Assembly (NCBI RefSeq): GCF_008369115.1
Contig: NZ_VOAZ01000002.1
Location: forward strand, 124,001-188,000
DNA: 64,000 nucleotides
Source: Psychrobacter sp. ANT_WB68
Lineage (GTDB): Bacteria > Pseudomonadota > Gammaproteobacteria > Pseudomonadales > Moraxellaceae
Direction: 5' to 3'
Position 1 is the first letter of the stretch. Each line of letters opens with the position of its first letter. The translations under genes were made by a program, and so were the position numbers. Below, one piece after another: positions 35,351-44,027 of the stretch. The notes below the pieces were generated by a model. The model was not told the DNA's origin and ran no database searches. It worked only from the letters and a program-made list of their open reading frames with translations.

Positions 35351-35571
35351 GAGAAAAAAGCTATTATACTGTCAGTGATAAGATTGTAAGTTAGCAAACT
35401 AAGACTAGTAGGCTAAAAAGAGGTAAAGGCTATTTTATAACCACTAAGTCGCCTTGATGCTGTGATCCTATTGGTTAGATTTTATTTATCATGATAAATG
35501 GCTGACGCGCTTTAAGTCTGGTATGTATGCTCTTTATTTCTCATTTAATTTTCCCTGTATTATAGGCACAA

Positions 35572-36780
35572 ATGGTTATGACCCAACGCATCGCCGTACT
35601 AGGCGCGACAGGCTCGATTGGCGATAGCACGTTAGCAATTTTGGCGGCGCAACCACAGAACTATGAAGTTTATGCCTTATCAGGCTACCACCGTTTAGAT
35701 AAGTTGTTAGCGCTCTGCAAGCAGTTTTTGCCCAAACGTGTCAGTGTGCCGACAGCAGCGGTCGATGATTTCGCTCAGCGTCTTAGCGCAGCAGGTCTCG
35801 ATATCAACGTAGTCGGCGGTGAAGCAGGTCTGATCGATATTGCGACTGACACGCAAACTGATACCGTGGTTGCGGCCATCGTAGGCGCAGCAGGTCTGCC
35901 TTCTACCTTAGCTGCTGCACGAGCAGGAAAGCGTATCTTACTGGCTAACAAAGAAGCGCTGGTGATGGCAGGGAAAGTCATGATTAATGCGGTTAAAATT
36001 CATCATGCCACCTTGTTACCGTTAGATTCAGAACACAATGCCATTTTTCAGTGTTTGCCATTAGCAATTCAGCAAGACAACACCCAAGTGCATCAGCCAA
36101 ATCATGGTGTGCGTAAATTATGGCTAACGGCGTCTGGCGGACCTTTTTTGCAGCAGTCATTTGTGCAGATGCAGCAAGCTAGCGTCGCTGAAGCAGTCAA
36201 ACATCCAAATTGGTCAATGGGTCAAAAAATATCGGTCGACTCGGCAACTATGATGAATAAAGGGCTTGAATTAATCGAAGCCTGCCATTTATTTGATTTG
36301 CCAGAAAATAAGATAAATGTCGTCATTCACCCACAAAGTATTATCCACTCAATGGTAGAATATAGCGATGGCAGTTTCTTAGCGCAGCTCGGCAGTCCTG
36401 ATATGAAGACTCCAATTGCCCATGCACTCAGTTATCCTGACCGTATCGATAGCGGCTCGCAGCCATTAGATTTATTTGCCCTAAGTGCACTTGAATTTAT
36501 TGAACCTGATTTACAAAAATTTGCTTGTTTGCGTTTGGCAAGGCAGGCGATGCAAGCGGGTACACAGGCAACGATTGTGCTAAATGCCGCCAATGAGATT
36601 GCGGTTTCCGCATTTTTAAATGGGCAGATTCGTCTAACAGATATTGCGGATATTAATGAGCAAGCATTGGATGAGATACAAGTGCCGTTATTAAATGAAA
36701 CGGCCGATATTGAAGACATTTTGTCGATTGATAGCCTAGCGCGTCAGCATACCGATAAGCTGGTGGCAAAGTTGGCGTAG
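35572..36780 (+). CDS. dxr: 1-deoxy-D-xylulose 5-phosphate reductoisomerase
   Basis: Second enzyme of the MEP pathway; converts DXP to 2-C-methyl-D-erythritol 4-phosphate with NADPH, feeding isopentenyl diphosphate to UppS. 402 residues. NADPH-binding N-terminus RIAVLGATGSIGDSTLAIL, the substrate region LLANKEALVMAG, metal ligands in PLDSEHNAIFQCL, the loop TASGGPF, and HPNWSMGQKISVDSATMMNKG are all present. A second ATG 6 bases downstream could be the start. The 221-base gap to cdsA has no terminator I can see. Confidence 0.98.
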   Translation: MVMTQRIAVLGATGSIGDSTLAILAAQPQNYEVYALSGYHRLDKLLALCKQFLPKRVSVPTAAVDDFAQRLSAAGLDINVVGGEAGLIDIATDTQTDTVVAAIVGAAGLPSTLAAARAGKRILLANKEALVMAGKVMINAVKIHHATLLPLDSEHNAIFQCLPLAIQQDNTQVHQPNHGVRKLWLTASGGPFLQQSFVQMQQASVAEAVKHPNWSMGQKISVDSATMMNKGLELIEACHLFDLPENKINVVIHPQSIIHSMVEYSDGSFLAQLGSPDMKTPIAHALSYPDRIDSGSQPLDLFALSALEFIEPDLQKFACLRLARQAMQAGTQATIVLNAANEIAVSAFLNGQIRLTDIADINEQALDEIQVPLLNETADIEDILSIDSLARQHTDKLVAKLA

Positions 36781-36839
36781 TCTTCTTAAAAGTCAGCTAT
36801 TTGACAAACGATGTTAAAAGATATTACTGAGAAAAGATC

Positions 36840-38216
36840 ATGACGTTTTTATTAACGCTGCTTGCGGCAATATTTGTCTTAGGTCCGCTCATTGCCTTAC
36901 ATGAGTGGGGCCATTACATTGTGGCGCGTCTTTGCGGCGTTAAAGTGCTGACGTATTCGATTGGCTTTGGTCCTAAACTCTTTGGGTGGACCAGCAAAAA
37001 AAGCGGTATTGACTATCGCATTTCGGTATTACCACTTGGTGGTTATGTTAAAATGCTTGATGAGCGTGAAGGCGAGGTGGCAAAAAATGAGCTGCACTTA
37101 GCCTTTAATCGTCAGCATCCGCTCAAAAAAATTGCCATTGTCGCCGCCGGCCCTATCATGAATTTTGTCATCGCTATTGCGCTGTTTTGGGTGTTATTTA
37201 TGACCCCATCAGAGCAACTAGCGACAAAGATTGGGCAAGTATTACCGGATACCCCAGCAGCGATGGCGCAGTTGCCCGTTGGTGATAAAATCGTTGCAAT
37301 TGATGGTCATGACGTGCAGACGTGGGAAGGTATTAACTATCGTCTGGCGGGGCGCATGGGTGAGACTGATAATGTGAGTATCACTCTACAATCAGAAACA
37401 CAAAGTAATAACGCTACCAAGACCTACCAAGCCCCTATCAAAGAGTTTATGCAAGGCGCAGCGCAAGGCAAAGATGCCTTATCGAGCTTCGGCATGATAC
37501 CGTGGCAGCCGCAGATTGAACCAGTGGTTGGTGATTTAACGCCTGATGGCGCAGCTACTCGCCAAGGTTTACAGGTCGGTGACCGCATCACTGCCATTAA
37601 CGGTGAGGAAATCAAAGACTGGATCAGTGCCACGCGTATCATTCGTGATAGCCCTGAGGTATTGCTTAATTTTACCGTATTACGTGACGGAAAACTGGTC
37701 CAGTTATCCATCATGCCACAAGGTAAAAAAGACAATTTAGGTAACGATTACGGTCAAATTGGTGCTATGGTGGCACAGTCTAAGATTGTGATTCCTGATG
37801 CCTACAAAACTACGGTCGTTTACGGTCCAGGCGAGTCACTGGTGAAGTCATTTGAGAAAACCGAACAGTTAGCGGTTATGACCGTGAGCTCGATGGGCAA
37901 GATGCTGTCAGGCATAATTGGTTTAGAGAATTTATCAGGTCCTATTACTATTGCAAAAGTTGCCAAACAAAGCTTTGATATTAGCTGGCAGATGGTATTG
38001 TCAACGGCAGCTTTGATTAGTTTAAGCCTTGCAGTATTGAATCTTTTACCCATTCCAGTGTTAGATGGTGGCCATATTGTCTATTACCTTATCGAGCTGA
38101 TACGCGGTAAGCCCCTCTCTGAAGGCGTGCAAATGGTCGGCTTGAATATCGGTTTACTCTTGCTGGCAGGTTTCATGGTGTTAGCAATTGGTAATGATAT
38201 CAGTCGGCTGTTTTGA
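36840..38216 (+). CDS. rseP: Site-2 intramembrane protease RseP
   Basis: Inner-membrane zinc metalloprotease that cleaves anti-sigma factor RseA and remnant signal peptides. The metal motif LIALHEWGHYIVARL gives His21, Glu22 and His25. The second ligand is in LNLLPIPVLDGGH near the C-terminus. Two periplasmic PDZ domains lie between, with sequences GQVLPDTPAAMAQLPVGDKI and DGAATRQGLQVGDRI. 458 residues is normal. It lies 59 bases after dxr and 263 bases before bamA, in the usual order for outer-membrane biogenesis genes. Confidence 0.97.
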   Translation: MTFLLTLLAAIFVLGPLIALHEWGHYIVARLCGVKVLTYSIGFGPKLFGWTSKKSGIDYRISVLPLGGYVKMLDEREGEVAKNELHLAFNRQHPLKKIAIVAAGPIMNFVIAIALFWVLFMTPSEQLATKIGQVLPDTPAAMAQLPVGDKIVAIDGHDVQTWEGINYRLAGRMGETDNVSITLQSETQSNNATKTYQAPIKEFMQGAAQGKDALSSFGMIPWQPQIEPVVGDLTPDGAATRQGLQVGDRITAINGEEIKDWISATRIIRDSPEVLLNFTVLRDGKLVQLSIMPQGKKDNLGNDYGQIGAMVAQSKIVIPDAYKTTVVYGPGESLVKSFEKTEQLAVMTVSSMGKMLSGIIGLENLSGPITIAKVAKQSFDISWQMVLSTAALISLSLAVLNLLPIPVLDGGHIVYYLIELIRGKPLSEGVQMVGLNIGLLLLAGFMVLAIGNDISRLF

Positions 38217-38302
38217 CAAGTAATGGCGCAGTTTAGCAACTAAAGCACTATGGATTAATGGTTGTGCGCTTCTCAAGGCCTTTTTGTTAGGGCGATACGG
38301 TG

Positions 38303-38329
38303 TTGATTTCATAGTATCCCTACTATACT
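38303..38329 (+). promoter_or_regulatory. Possible promoter of bamA
   Basis: -35-like TTGATT and -10 TATACT lie 15 bases apart in the rseP-bamA gap. Spacing is shorter than ideal, so support is modest. A small inverted repeat (TAGTATCCCTACTA) overlaps it. Confidence 0.35.
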
Positions 38330-38479
38330 AATTTTATTTTTTAGTTTATTTTATGATGCGTTTTATATAAAGTGTCCTGAGTCTCCCACGCTGAAGTTTA
38401 CGACTTTATGCGAAATGGGCTAGACAACACGTGCTTTTTACCTTAACTTAAGCAAGTTTTTTATTGACGGATAGTGTTT

Positions 38480-40903
38480 ATGCGTACGCCTTTATTTATG
38501 AGCGCGGCTGGGTTGCCGTTAGTTGTAGCGATGATGAGTATGCCCGTTCAGGCTGCAGAGTTTGTGGTCACTGACATCGGTTTCAATGGTCTACAACGCC
38601 TAACTCCTGATAGTCTCTATCCAGTTTTACCTATTACAGTGGGTGACACGGTTAATGATAGTAGTTTGGCTGCCAGTATTAAGGCGCTATATGCGACTGA
38701 AAACTTCGCCGACATTCAAAGTCGTGTTGAAGGTGGCAAGCTGCGCTTTGATGTTGTCGAGCGTCCTATCATCGCTGAAGTAAACTTTGAAGGCAATAAA
38801 CTCATCCCAAAAGAAGGGCTTGAGCAAGGACTTGGCAATGCTGGCTTGTCTGTCGGTGATGTACTTAAACAAGCTACGCTACAGGGCGTCGCCAATGAGC
38901 TGCAGCAGCAATATATCAGTCAAGGTTATTACAACAGTAATATTGAAGTCGATCAAACGCTGCTTGATGGCAATCGTGTAAAACTTGACGTGCGCTTTAT
39001 CGAAGGTAAGCCTGCTAAAGTGGTCGATATCAATGTCATAGGCAATAAACACTTTAGTGATGAAGAGATTAAAGACGTCTTTGCGGTAAAAGAATCGTCA
39101 TGGACACGCCTGTTGTCTAAATCTGATCGCTATGCCAAAGAAAAACTGGCGGCCAGTTTAGAGAATCTAAAAGCCCTTTACCAAAATGATGGTTATGTGC
39201 GCTTTTCGGTAGACAATGCCGTGCTTAATATTAGCGAAGATAAAAGCAGTGTGTTTATCGAAGTCAGCTTAAGTGAAGGCGAGCAATATCAGTTTGGTGA
39301 AGTTAACTTCTTAGGTAAGCCAACCTTTGATACCAATGAGCTAAAAAAGCTGGTCAGTTTTGCGCCTAATGAAAAATACTCACAAGCCAAGCTTGACGAT
39401 ACAACGGCCGCACTTAAGAGTCGTTATGGTAATGAAGGCTATTATTTAGCGCAAGTCAGACCGGTTCCTCGTATTAATGATGAGACCAAAGTAGTCGACG
39501 TCGATTACTATATTGACCCTGCGCGTCCTATCTATGTTCGTCGTATCAACTTTACCGGTAACATAAAGACCCAAGATGAAGTACTGCGCCGTGAGATGCG
39601 TCAGTTAGAGGGCGCTCTTGCCTCTAGTGAAAAAATTCAGCTGTCACGTACGCGCCTGATGCGTACCGGTTTCTTTAAAGGCGTCAATGTTGATGTGAAG
39701 CCAGTACCTAATCAACCAGATCAAGTTGATGTGAATTACATGGTTGAAGAGCAGCCTTCTGGTAGCTCAACGATTGCTGCGGGTTATTCACAAAGTGGTG
39801 GTGTGACTTTCCAGTTGGATTTGACCCAAAACAACTTTATGGGCACGGGTAACCGCGTTAAAGCCGCACTCTCACGTTCAGAGACGCGTGACTCTTACAG
39901 CTTGGGCTATACCGACCCATACTTCACTGAAAATGGCGTTTCACAAGGTATTAGCGCTTATTATCGTGAAACTAAATATGATGACAGAAACGTTAGTAAC
40001 TATGTCACCGATTCTTACGGTGCAACATTAAACTACAGTTATCCTGTCGATGAAACAAAACGCGTTAGCGCGGGTCTAAACGTTGATAATACCTCAGTAA
40101 GGGGTGGTCGTTTCCTTGGTGTATCAAACGTACAGCAAATTATTGACGATGGTGGTACTTTCGAAGATTTTAAAGATAATGAAGGTAAACCTACTGGGCG
40201 TACCGGTTTTAAAAACGACTACCAAACTTACAACCTACTGTTCGGTTGGGATTACAGTACCCTAGATCGCCCAGTATTTCCAAATAAAGGTATGAGCCAT
40301 ACGGTTGATGCTACTATTGGTTTGGGTGATGCCAGCTATCAAAAGCTCGTTTATCGCGGTAACATTTATTATCCTATTTATAAAGATTGGGTGGCTCGCG
40401 GGTATACTAAGCTTGGTTATGGTAATGACTTACCATTTTATGAAAACTTCTATGCTGGTGGTTATGGCTCTGTACGTGGTTATGAAGCCTCAACACTTGG
40501 CCCAAAATCACAAACCTATTTTGATGCTATCGATGACACAGTACGTTACAAGGACGAAGAGATTGGCGGTAATGCCTTAGTTAGCTTCGGTACAGAACTG
40601 ATTTTGCCGATGCCATTTAAAGGCGATTGGGCAGACCAAGTGCGTCCAGTATTGTTTGCTGAAGGCGGTCAAGTATTTGATACGACAAACAAAGAAGACC
40701 GTACTTTCATCAATCCTAATACGGGTGTCGATACTGGAGTACCTTTATTGACGCAAGATAATAATATGCGTTTTAGTGCGGGTGCAGGGGTGACTTGGTA
40801 TACTCCAATCGGTCCAATTTCTCTGAGTTATGCGATTCCTATCGGTGACAAAGAAGGCGATGAAACTGAAAAAGTACAGTTCCAAATTGGTAACACCTTT
40901 TAA
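38480..40903 (+). CDS. bamA: Outer-membrane protein assembly factor BamA
   Basis: Core of the BAM complex, which inserts beta-barrel proteins into the outer membrane. 807 residues from the ATG at 38480; an in-frame GTG six bases upstream is less likely because GACGGAT is better spaced for the ATG. The signal peptide ends MPVQAAEF. Five POTRA domains follow (for example VTDIGFNGLQRLTPDSLY at the first). The C-terminal barrel contains YGSVRGYEAS-type lid-strand residues and ends in a barrel-type terminal Phe (QIGNTF). lpxD follows directly without skp between. Confidence 0.98.
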   Translation: MRTPLFMSAAGLPLVVAMMSMPVQAAEFVVTDIGFNGLQRLTPDSLYPVLPITVGDTVNDSSLAASIKALYATENFADIQSRVEGGKLRFDVVERPIIAEVNFEGNKLIPKEGLEQGLGNAGLSVGDVLKQATLQGVANELQQQYISQGYYNSNIEVDQTLLDGNRVKLDVRFIEGKPAKVVDINVIGNKHFSDEEIKDVFAVKESSWTRLLSKSDRYAKEKLAASLENLKALYQNDGYVRFSVDNAVLNISEDKSSVFIEVSLSEGEQYQFGEVNFLGKPTFDTNELKKLVSFAPNEKYSQAKLDDTTAALKSRYGNEGYYLAQVRPVPRINDETKVVDVDYYIDPARPIYVRRINFTGNIKTQDEVLRREMRQLEGALASSEKIQLSRTRLMRTGFFKGVNVDVKPVPNQPDQVDVNYMVEEQPSGSSTIAAGYSQSGGVTFQLDLTQNNFMGTGNRVKAALSRSETRDSYSLGYTDPYFTENGVSQGISAYYRETKYDDRNVSNYVTDSYGATLNYSYPVDETKRVSAGLNVDNTSVRGGRFLGVSNVQQIIDDGGTFEDFKDNEGKPTGRTGFKNDYQTYNLLFGWDYSTLDRPVFPNKGMSHTVDATIGLGDASYQKLVYRGNIYYPIYKDWVARGYTKLGYGNDLPFYENFYAGGYGSVRGYEASTLGPKSQTYFDAIDDTVRYKDEEIGGNALVSFGTELILPMPFKGDWADQVRPVLFAEGGQVFDTTNKEDRTFINPNTGVDTGVPLLTQDNNMRFSAGAGVTWYTPIGPISLSYAIPIGDKEGDETEKVQFQIGNTF

Positions 40904-40997
40904 TTTTATAAAGCCATGTAACGATAAGTCATGTAACAATATTTAATTGCTTTGGTTTATGCAGATAAGTAAATTAACAGACAATTAGATGCTAGCG

Positions 40998-41029
40998 GGT
41001 CGCCAAGATGATATCTCAACTTGGCGACC
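40998..41029 (+). repeat. Perfect inverted repeat between bamA and lpxD
   Basis: GGTCGCCAAG (40998-41007) is the exact complement of CTTGGCGACC (41020-41029), with a 12-base loop. No T-run follows. It sits where skp stands in related gammaproteobacteria. It could be a transcript-stabilising hairpin or an mRNA 3' end. Confidence 0.65.
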
Positions 41030-41059
41030 ATCTTATTCATACCAATACTAATACTAACT

Positions 41060-42076
41060 ATGATAACGATTGAGCAACTCATCACTCGGATTGAGCAGCG
41101 TCAGCCTGTTCTTAATAAGGCTGAACTTAGCACTGAGCAATTATGTCTAAATTTAGACGGTATTGGTAATTTAACGACGGCCAATCCGCAACAATTAAGC
41201 TTTTTAGCCAATCCTCATTATATTCCCAGTCTCGCTAGCAGTCAGGCAGGGGCTGTGCTCGTCACTGCAGAACATCGCAATGAAGTCGTAAAAAGCGCTG
41301 TGGCATTAGTCGTTAGCACACCTTATTTGGCTTATGCCAGCGCCAGCCAACTCTTTGCTCATCAATCCTTGGTAAGCGGTATTCATCCGAGTGCTGTGAT
41401 AGCTGAAAGCGCAGTGATTGGCAATGAGGTGACTATCGGTCCTTTTTGTGTCATTGGTGAACAGGTGCAAATTGGTGACCGTAGTATGCTTGATGCCCAT
41501 GTGGTCATCGAGGAAAATACCAGTATTGGCACGGATTGTGTGTTCAAGTCACAAGTGGTGATTGGGCATGATTCTGTACTTGGCAATTATGTTAGATTGC
41601 ACGCTGGAGTCAGTGTAGGGGCGGAAGGTTTTGGTTTTGCACCCACAAGCAACCCTAGTGTTACTGGTTGGGAGCGTATTGCTCAGCTAGGGCGTGTGGT
41701 GATTGGTGACTATGTGCGAATTGGTAGCCAAACCTGTATCGATCGTGGGGCTATTGACGATACAGTGATTGGCGATCATGTTATTATTGATAACCTTGTA
41801 CAAGTTGCCCATAACGTCCATATCGGTGATGGTACTGCCATCGCGGCACAAACTGGCATCGCAGGTAGTACCACTATTGGCAAGCGCTGTATCATAGGTG
41901 GCGCTGTTGGCATTACCGGTCATATTGAAATCGCCGATGATGTGACGTTATCTGGCATGACCATGGTAACCAAATCCATTACAAAGGCGGGTTCGTATTC
42001 TTCTGGAACGGCCGCCATGCCGACTGCCAATTGGCGCCGTGCGGCGGTGCGTTTTCGCCAGCTTGGACGTGACTAA
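41060..42076 (+). CDS. lpxD: UDP-3-O-acyl-glucosamine N-acyltransferase
   Basis: Third lipid A step: transfers a 3-hydroxyacyl chain from ACP to the amine of UDP-3-O-acyl-GlcN. 338 residues from the ATG at 41060, the expected length; the frame is open upstream only through a hairpin to a TTG. An N-terminal uridine-binding domain (LSFLANPHYIPSL) precedes a left-handed beta-helix of hexapeptide repeats (IGNEVTIGPFCVIGEQVQIG) and catalytic-region VAHNVHIGDGTAIAAQ. It lies in a lipid A gene string with fabZ and lpxA. Confidence 0.97.
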   Translation: MITIEQLITRIEQRQPVLNKAELSTEQLCLNLDGIGNLTTANPQQLSFLANPHYIPSLASSQAGAVLVTAEHRNEVVKSAVALVVSTPYLAYASASQLFAHQSLVSGIHPSAVIAESAVIGNEVTIGPFCVIGEQVQIGDRSMLDAHVVIEENTSIGTDCVFKSQVVIGHDSVLGNYVRLHAGVSVGAEGFGFAPTSNPSVTGWERIAQLGRVVIGDYVRIGSQTCIDRGAIDDTVIGDHVIIDNLVQVAHNVHIGDGTAIAAQTGIAGSTTIGKRCIIGGAVGITGHIEIADDVTLSGMTMVTKSITKAGSYSSGTAAMPTANWRRAAVRFRQLGRD

Positions 42077-42189
42077 TACTTTTAAAATGAACATTTAGTT
42101 AATGCAACAGTACATTATTTATAGAGTTTAAAATCACAGCAACGCTTAAAAATAAAGCGAAGCTTAGCATATAGCAAGGAAGCGCCATT

Positions 42190-42699
42190 ATGAGCACGAC
42201 TGATATTGATAGACCTAGTGATGAAGACATCAAAAGCTTGGCTGAACAAGGCTTAACCTTACCATTAACATACCATACACTTAAACATTACCTGCCGCAT
42301 CGTTATCCGTTTTTGCTAGTAGATAAGGTGGTATCTTGCACACCTGGTGAATGTATTACTGGTATCAAAAATGTGACCATTAACGAAGAGTTCTTTAATG
42401 GCCATTTTCCTGATGAGCCAATTATGCCAGGCGTCTTGATGATTGAGTGTATGGCGCAGGTATCTGGTGTGCTTGGTTTTATTAGCGCGGGTTTGACGGC
42501 AGAAGACGGTTATCTTTATCTGTTTGCAGGGGTAGATAAAGTGCGCTTTAAACGTCGCGTTATCCCTGGTGATCAGCTGATTATCCGTTCTAAAATTGTG
42601 ATGCAAAAGCAGGGTATTTATAAGTTTGACTGTACCGTGCATGTTGAAGATGAACTTGCTGTTAGTGCGCAGATTATGATTGCCCGTCAGGAACAATAA
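42190..42699 (+). CDS. fabZ: 3-hydroxyacyl-ACP dehydratase FabZ
   Basis: Dehydrates 3-hydroxyacyl-ACP in fatty acid synthesis and competes with LpxA/LpxD for the same substrate, which explains its place in this cluster. 169 residues; hot-dog fold. Catalytic His and Glu lie in FFNGHFPDEPIMPGVLMIE. HRYPFLLVDKV, VDKVRFKRRVIPGDQL are family marks. About 20 polar residues precede the usual start. AAGGAAG lies ahead of the ATG. Confidence 0.97.
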   Translation: MSTTDIDRPSDEDIKSLAEQGLTLPLTYHTLKHYLPHRYPFLLVDKVVSCTPGECITGIKNVTINEEFFNGHFPDEPIMPGVLMIECMAQVSGVLGFISAGLTAEDGYLYLFAGVDKVRFKRRVIPGDQLIIRSKIVMQKQGIYKFDCTVHVEDELAVSAQIMIARQEQ

Positions 42700-42729
42700 A
42701 ATATTCTTTATGAGTGTTGCGCGGCGAGT

Positions 42730-42754
42730 CGGTAAGGTTGTTTAGACCTTACCG
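42730..42754 (+). repeat. Hairpin after fabZ
   Basis: CGGTAAGGT pairs perfectly with ACCTTACCG across a seven-base loop, 31 bases past fabZ. No T-run follows, so it is probably an mRNA-end structure and not an efficient terminator. Confidence 0.5.
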
Positions 42755-42917
42755 CCAATCGTGAATATTAAAGTCATATTGGTATTTTAGACAGAGTTAT
42801 ATTATCAAAACTGTTGTACTTTTAGACAGAGCCAGCTTTAGGCATAATTCATGCCACTAAGCTGTCTGTATTTGTTTTACTAATTTATTTGCATTCGATG
42901 ATACAAAGGCCTCTATT

Positions 42918-43697
42918 ATGAGTCAGATCCATCCAACAGCACTCATCTCACCATCCGCTAAGATTGATGAAACTGCAACCATTGGTCCTTATTGTATTAT
43001 CGGTGATGAGGTTACGATTGGTGCACATACGGTTCTACATCGGCATGTGGTCGTGGCAAGATTGACGCGTATCGGTGAGTACAATCAGTTTTATCAGTTT
43101 GCTAGCATCGGTGAAGATCCACAGGATTTAAAGTACGACGGTGAGCGCACTTGGCTTGAGATTGGCAATCATAACACCATTCGTGAGGCATGTAGCTTAC
43201 ACCGCGGTACTGAACAAGATGGTGGCTTGACTAAAATTGGCAATCACAATCTTTTGATGGTCAATACCCATATTGCTCATGATTGCTTAATCGGCGACCA
43301 TAATGTATTGGCTAATAACGTTGGTATTGCAGGGCATGTGACCATTGGCAATCATACGATTATTGGTGGTAACTCAGGTATACATCAGTTTTGTACCGTT
43401 GACGATTACAGCTTAGTCGGAGGCGCAAGTCTGATTTTAAAGGACGTGGCTGCTTTTACTATGGTGTCCGGTAATCCTGCGAAAGCGCATGGTTTGAATG
43501 TTGAGGGTATGCGCCGTAAAGACTGGTCTAAAGAGACCATTGATGTACTGCGTCAAGCGTATCGTACTGTCTATCGCTCAGGCTTAACGACGCCTCAAGC
43601 GCTAGAGATATTGAAGGAGGAGCTGTTACCACAAGAGCCAAAAATTGCTCTGCTAATAGACTCCCTACAAAAAAGCCGTCGCGGCGTTGTGCGCTAA
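42918..43697 (+). CDS. lpxA: UDP-N-acetylglucosamine acyltransferase
   Basis: First lipid A step: transfers 3-hydroxyacyl from ACP to the 3-OH of UDP-GlcNAc. 259 residues of left-handed beta-helix. IHPTALISPSAKIDETATIG opens the protein. QFASIGEDPQDLKYDGE and the catalytic-His region NTHIAHDCLIGDHNVLANN are diagnostic. The C-terminal helical part (VEGMRRKDWSKETIDVLRQA) is typical. lpxB and rnhB, which often follow, are absent here. Confidence 0.97.
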   Translation: MSQIHPTALISPSAKIDETATIGPYCIIGDEVTIGAHTVLHRHVVVARLTRIGEYNQFYQFASIGEDPQDLKYDGERTWLEIGNHNTIREACSLHRGTEQDGGLTKIGNHNLLMVNTHIAHDCLIGDHNVLANNVGIAGHVTIGNHTIIGGNSGIHQFCTVDDYSLVGGASLILKDVAAFTMVSGNPAKAHGLNVEGMRRKDWSKETIDVLRQAYRTVYRSGLTTPQALEILKEELLPQEPKIALLIDSLQKSRRGVVR

Positions 43698-43786
43698 ATA
43701 TTATTTTACTAAATATATGAGCAGTATATAAAAATAATGTTACAGCCTAAGTGTTAAATATAAATCTTAAAACAGTAAATGCTTGT

Positions 43787-43849
43787 AAGTAGCGATAAAT
43801 ATAAAAAGCCATAACTATTAGTTATGGCTTTTTATATTTATCGCTACTT
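43787..43849. repeat. Perfect palindrome with 29-base arms
   Basis: Arms 43787-43815 and 43821-43849 are exact reverse complements, with a five-base loop TATTA. The inner part (AAAAAGCCATAAC ... GTTATGGCTTTTT) looks like a bidirectional terminator, but the arms continue 16 bases further with full pairing (AAGTAGCGATAAATAT). It lies 90 bases past lpxA and is followed by GACTTTTTT. Confidence 0.9.
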
Positions 43850-43880
43850 GACTTTTTTGGTCGCTTAGCAGAAACTGAGC

Positions 43881-43898
43881 GTTTACGATATTGTAAAC
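43881..43898. promoter_or_regulatory. Dyad upstream of the NSS transporter
   Basis: GTTTAC and GTAAAC flank six bases (GATATT), giving an 18-base symmetric site 129 bases before the transporter ATG. It has the form of a repressor or activator binding site. No cognate regulator is identified in the window. Confidence 0.35.
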
Positions 43899-44027
43899 AA
43901 TTCTTTCGTAATGTTGCTAGACGTGTCACATTGAGACGTTGATTAGATGGCCCACTAAGATAAGGGGTGGTTTATGATAATCAAGGAAGATTATAAGTAG
44001 CATTAATTGAAGCACGAGGAAGGCAAA

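Noticed and set aside
41021..41059. TTG start extending LpxD
   Set aside because: It lies inside a hairpin arm, and the ATG at 41060 gives the normal family length.
42316..42696. 126-residue minus-strand ORF
   Set aside because: Antisense within fabZ; no ribosome binding site or family features.
43787..43849. CRISPR repeat
   Set aside because: Only one symmetric element, with no spacer-repeat periodicity and no cas genes nearby.
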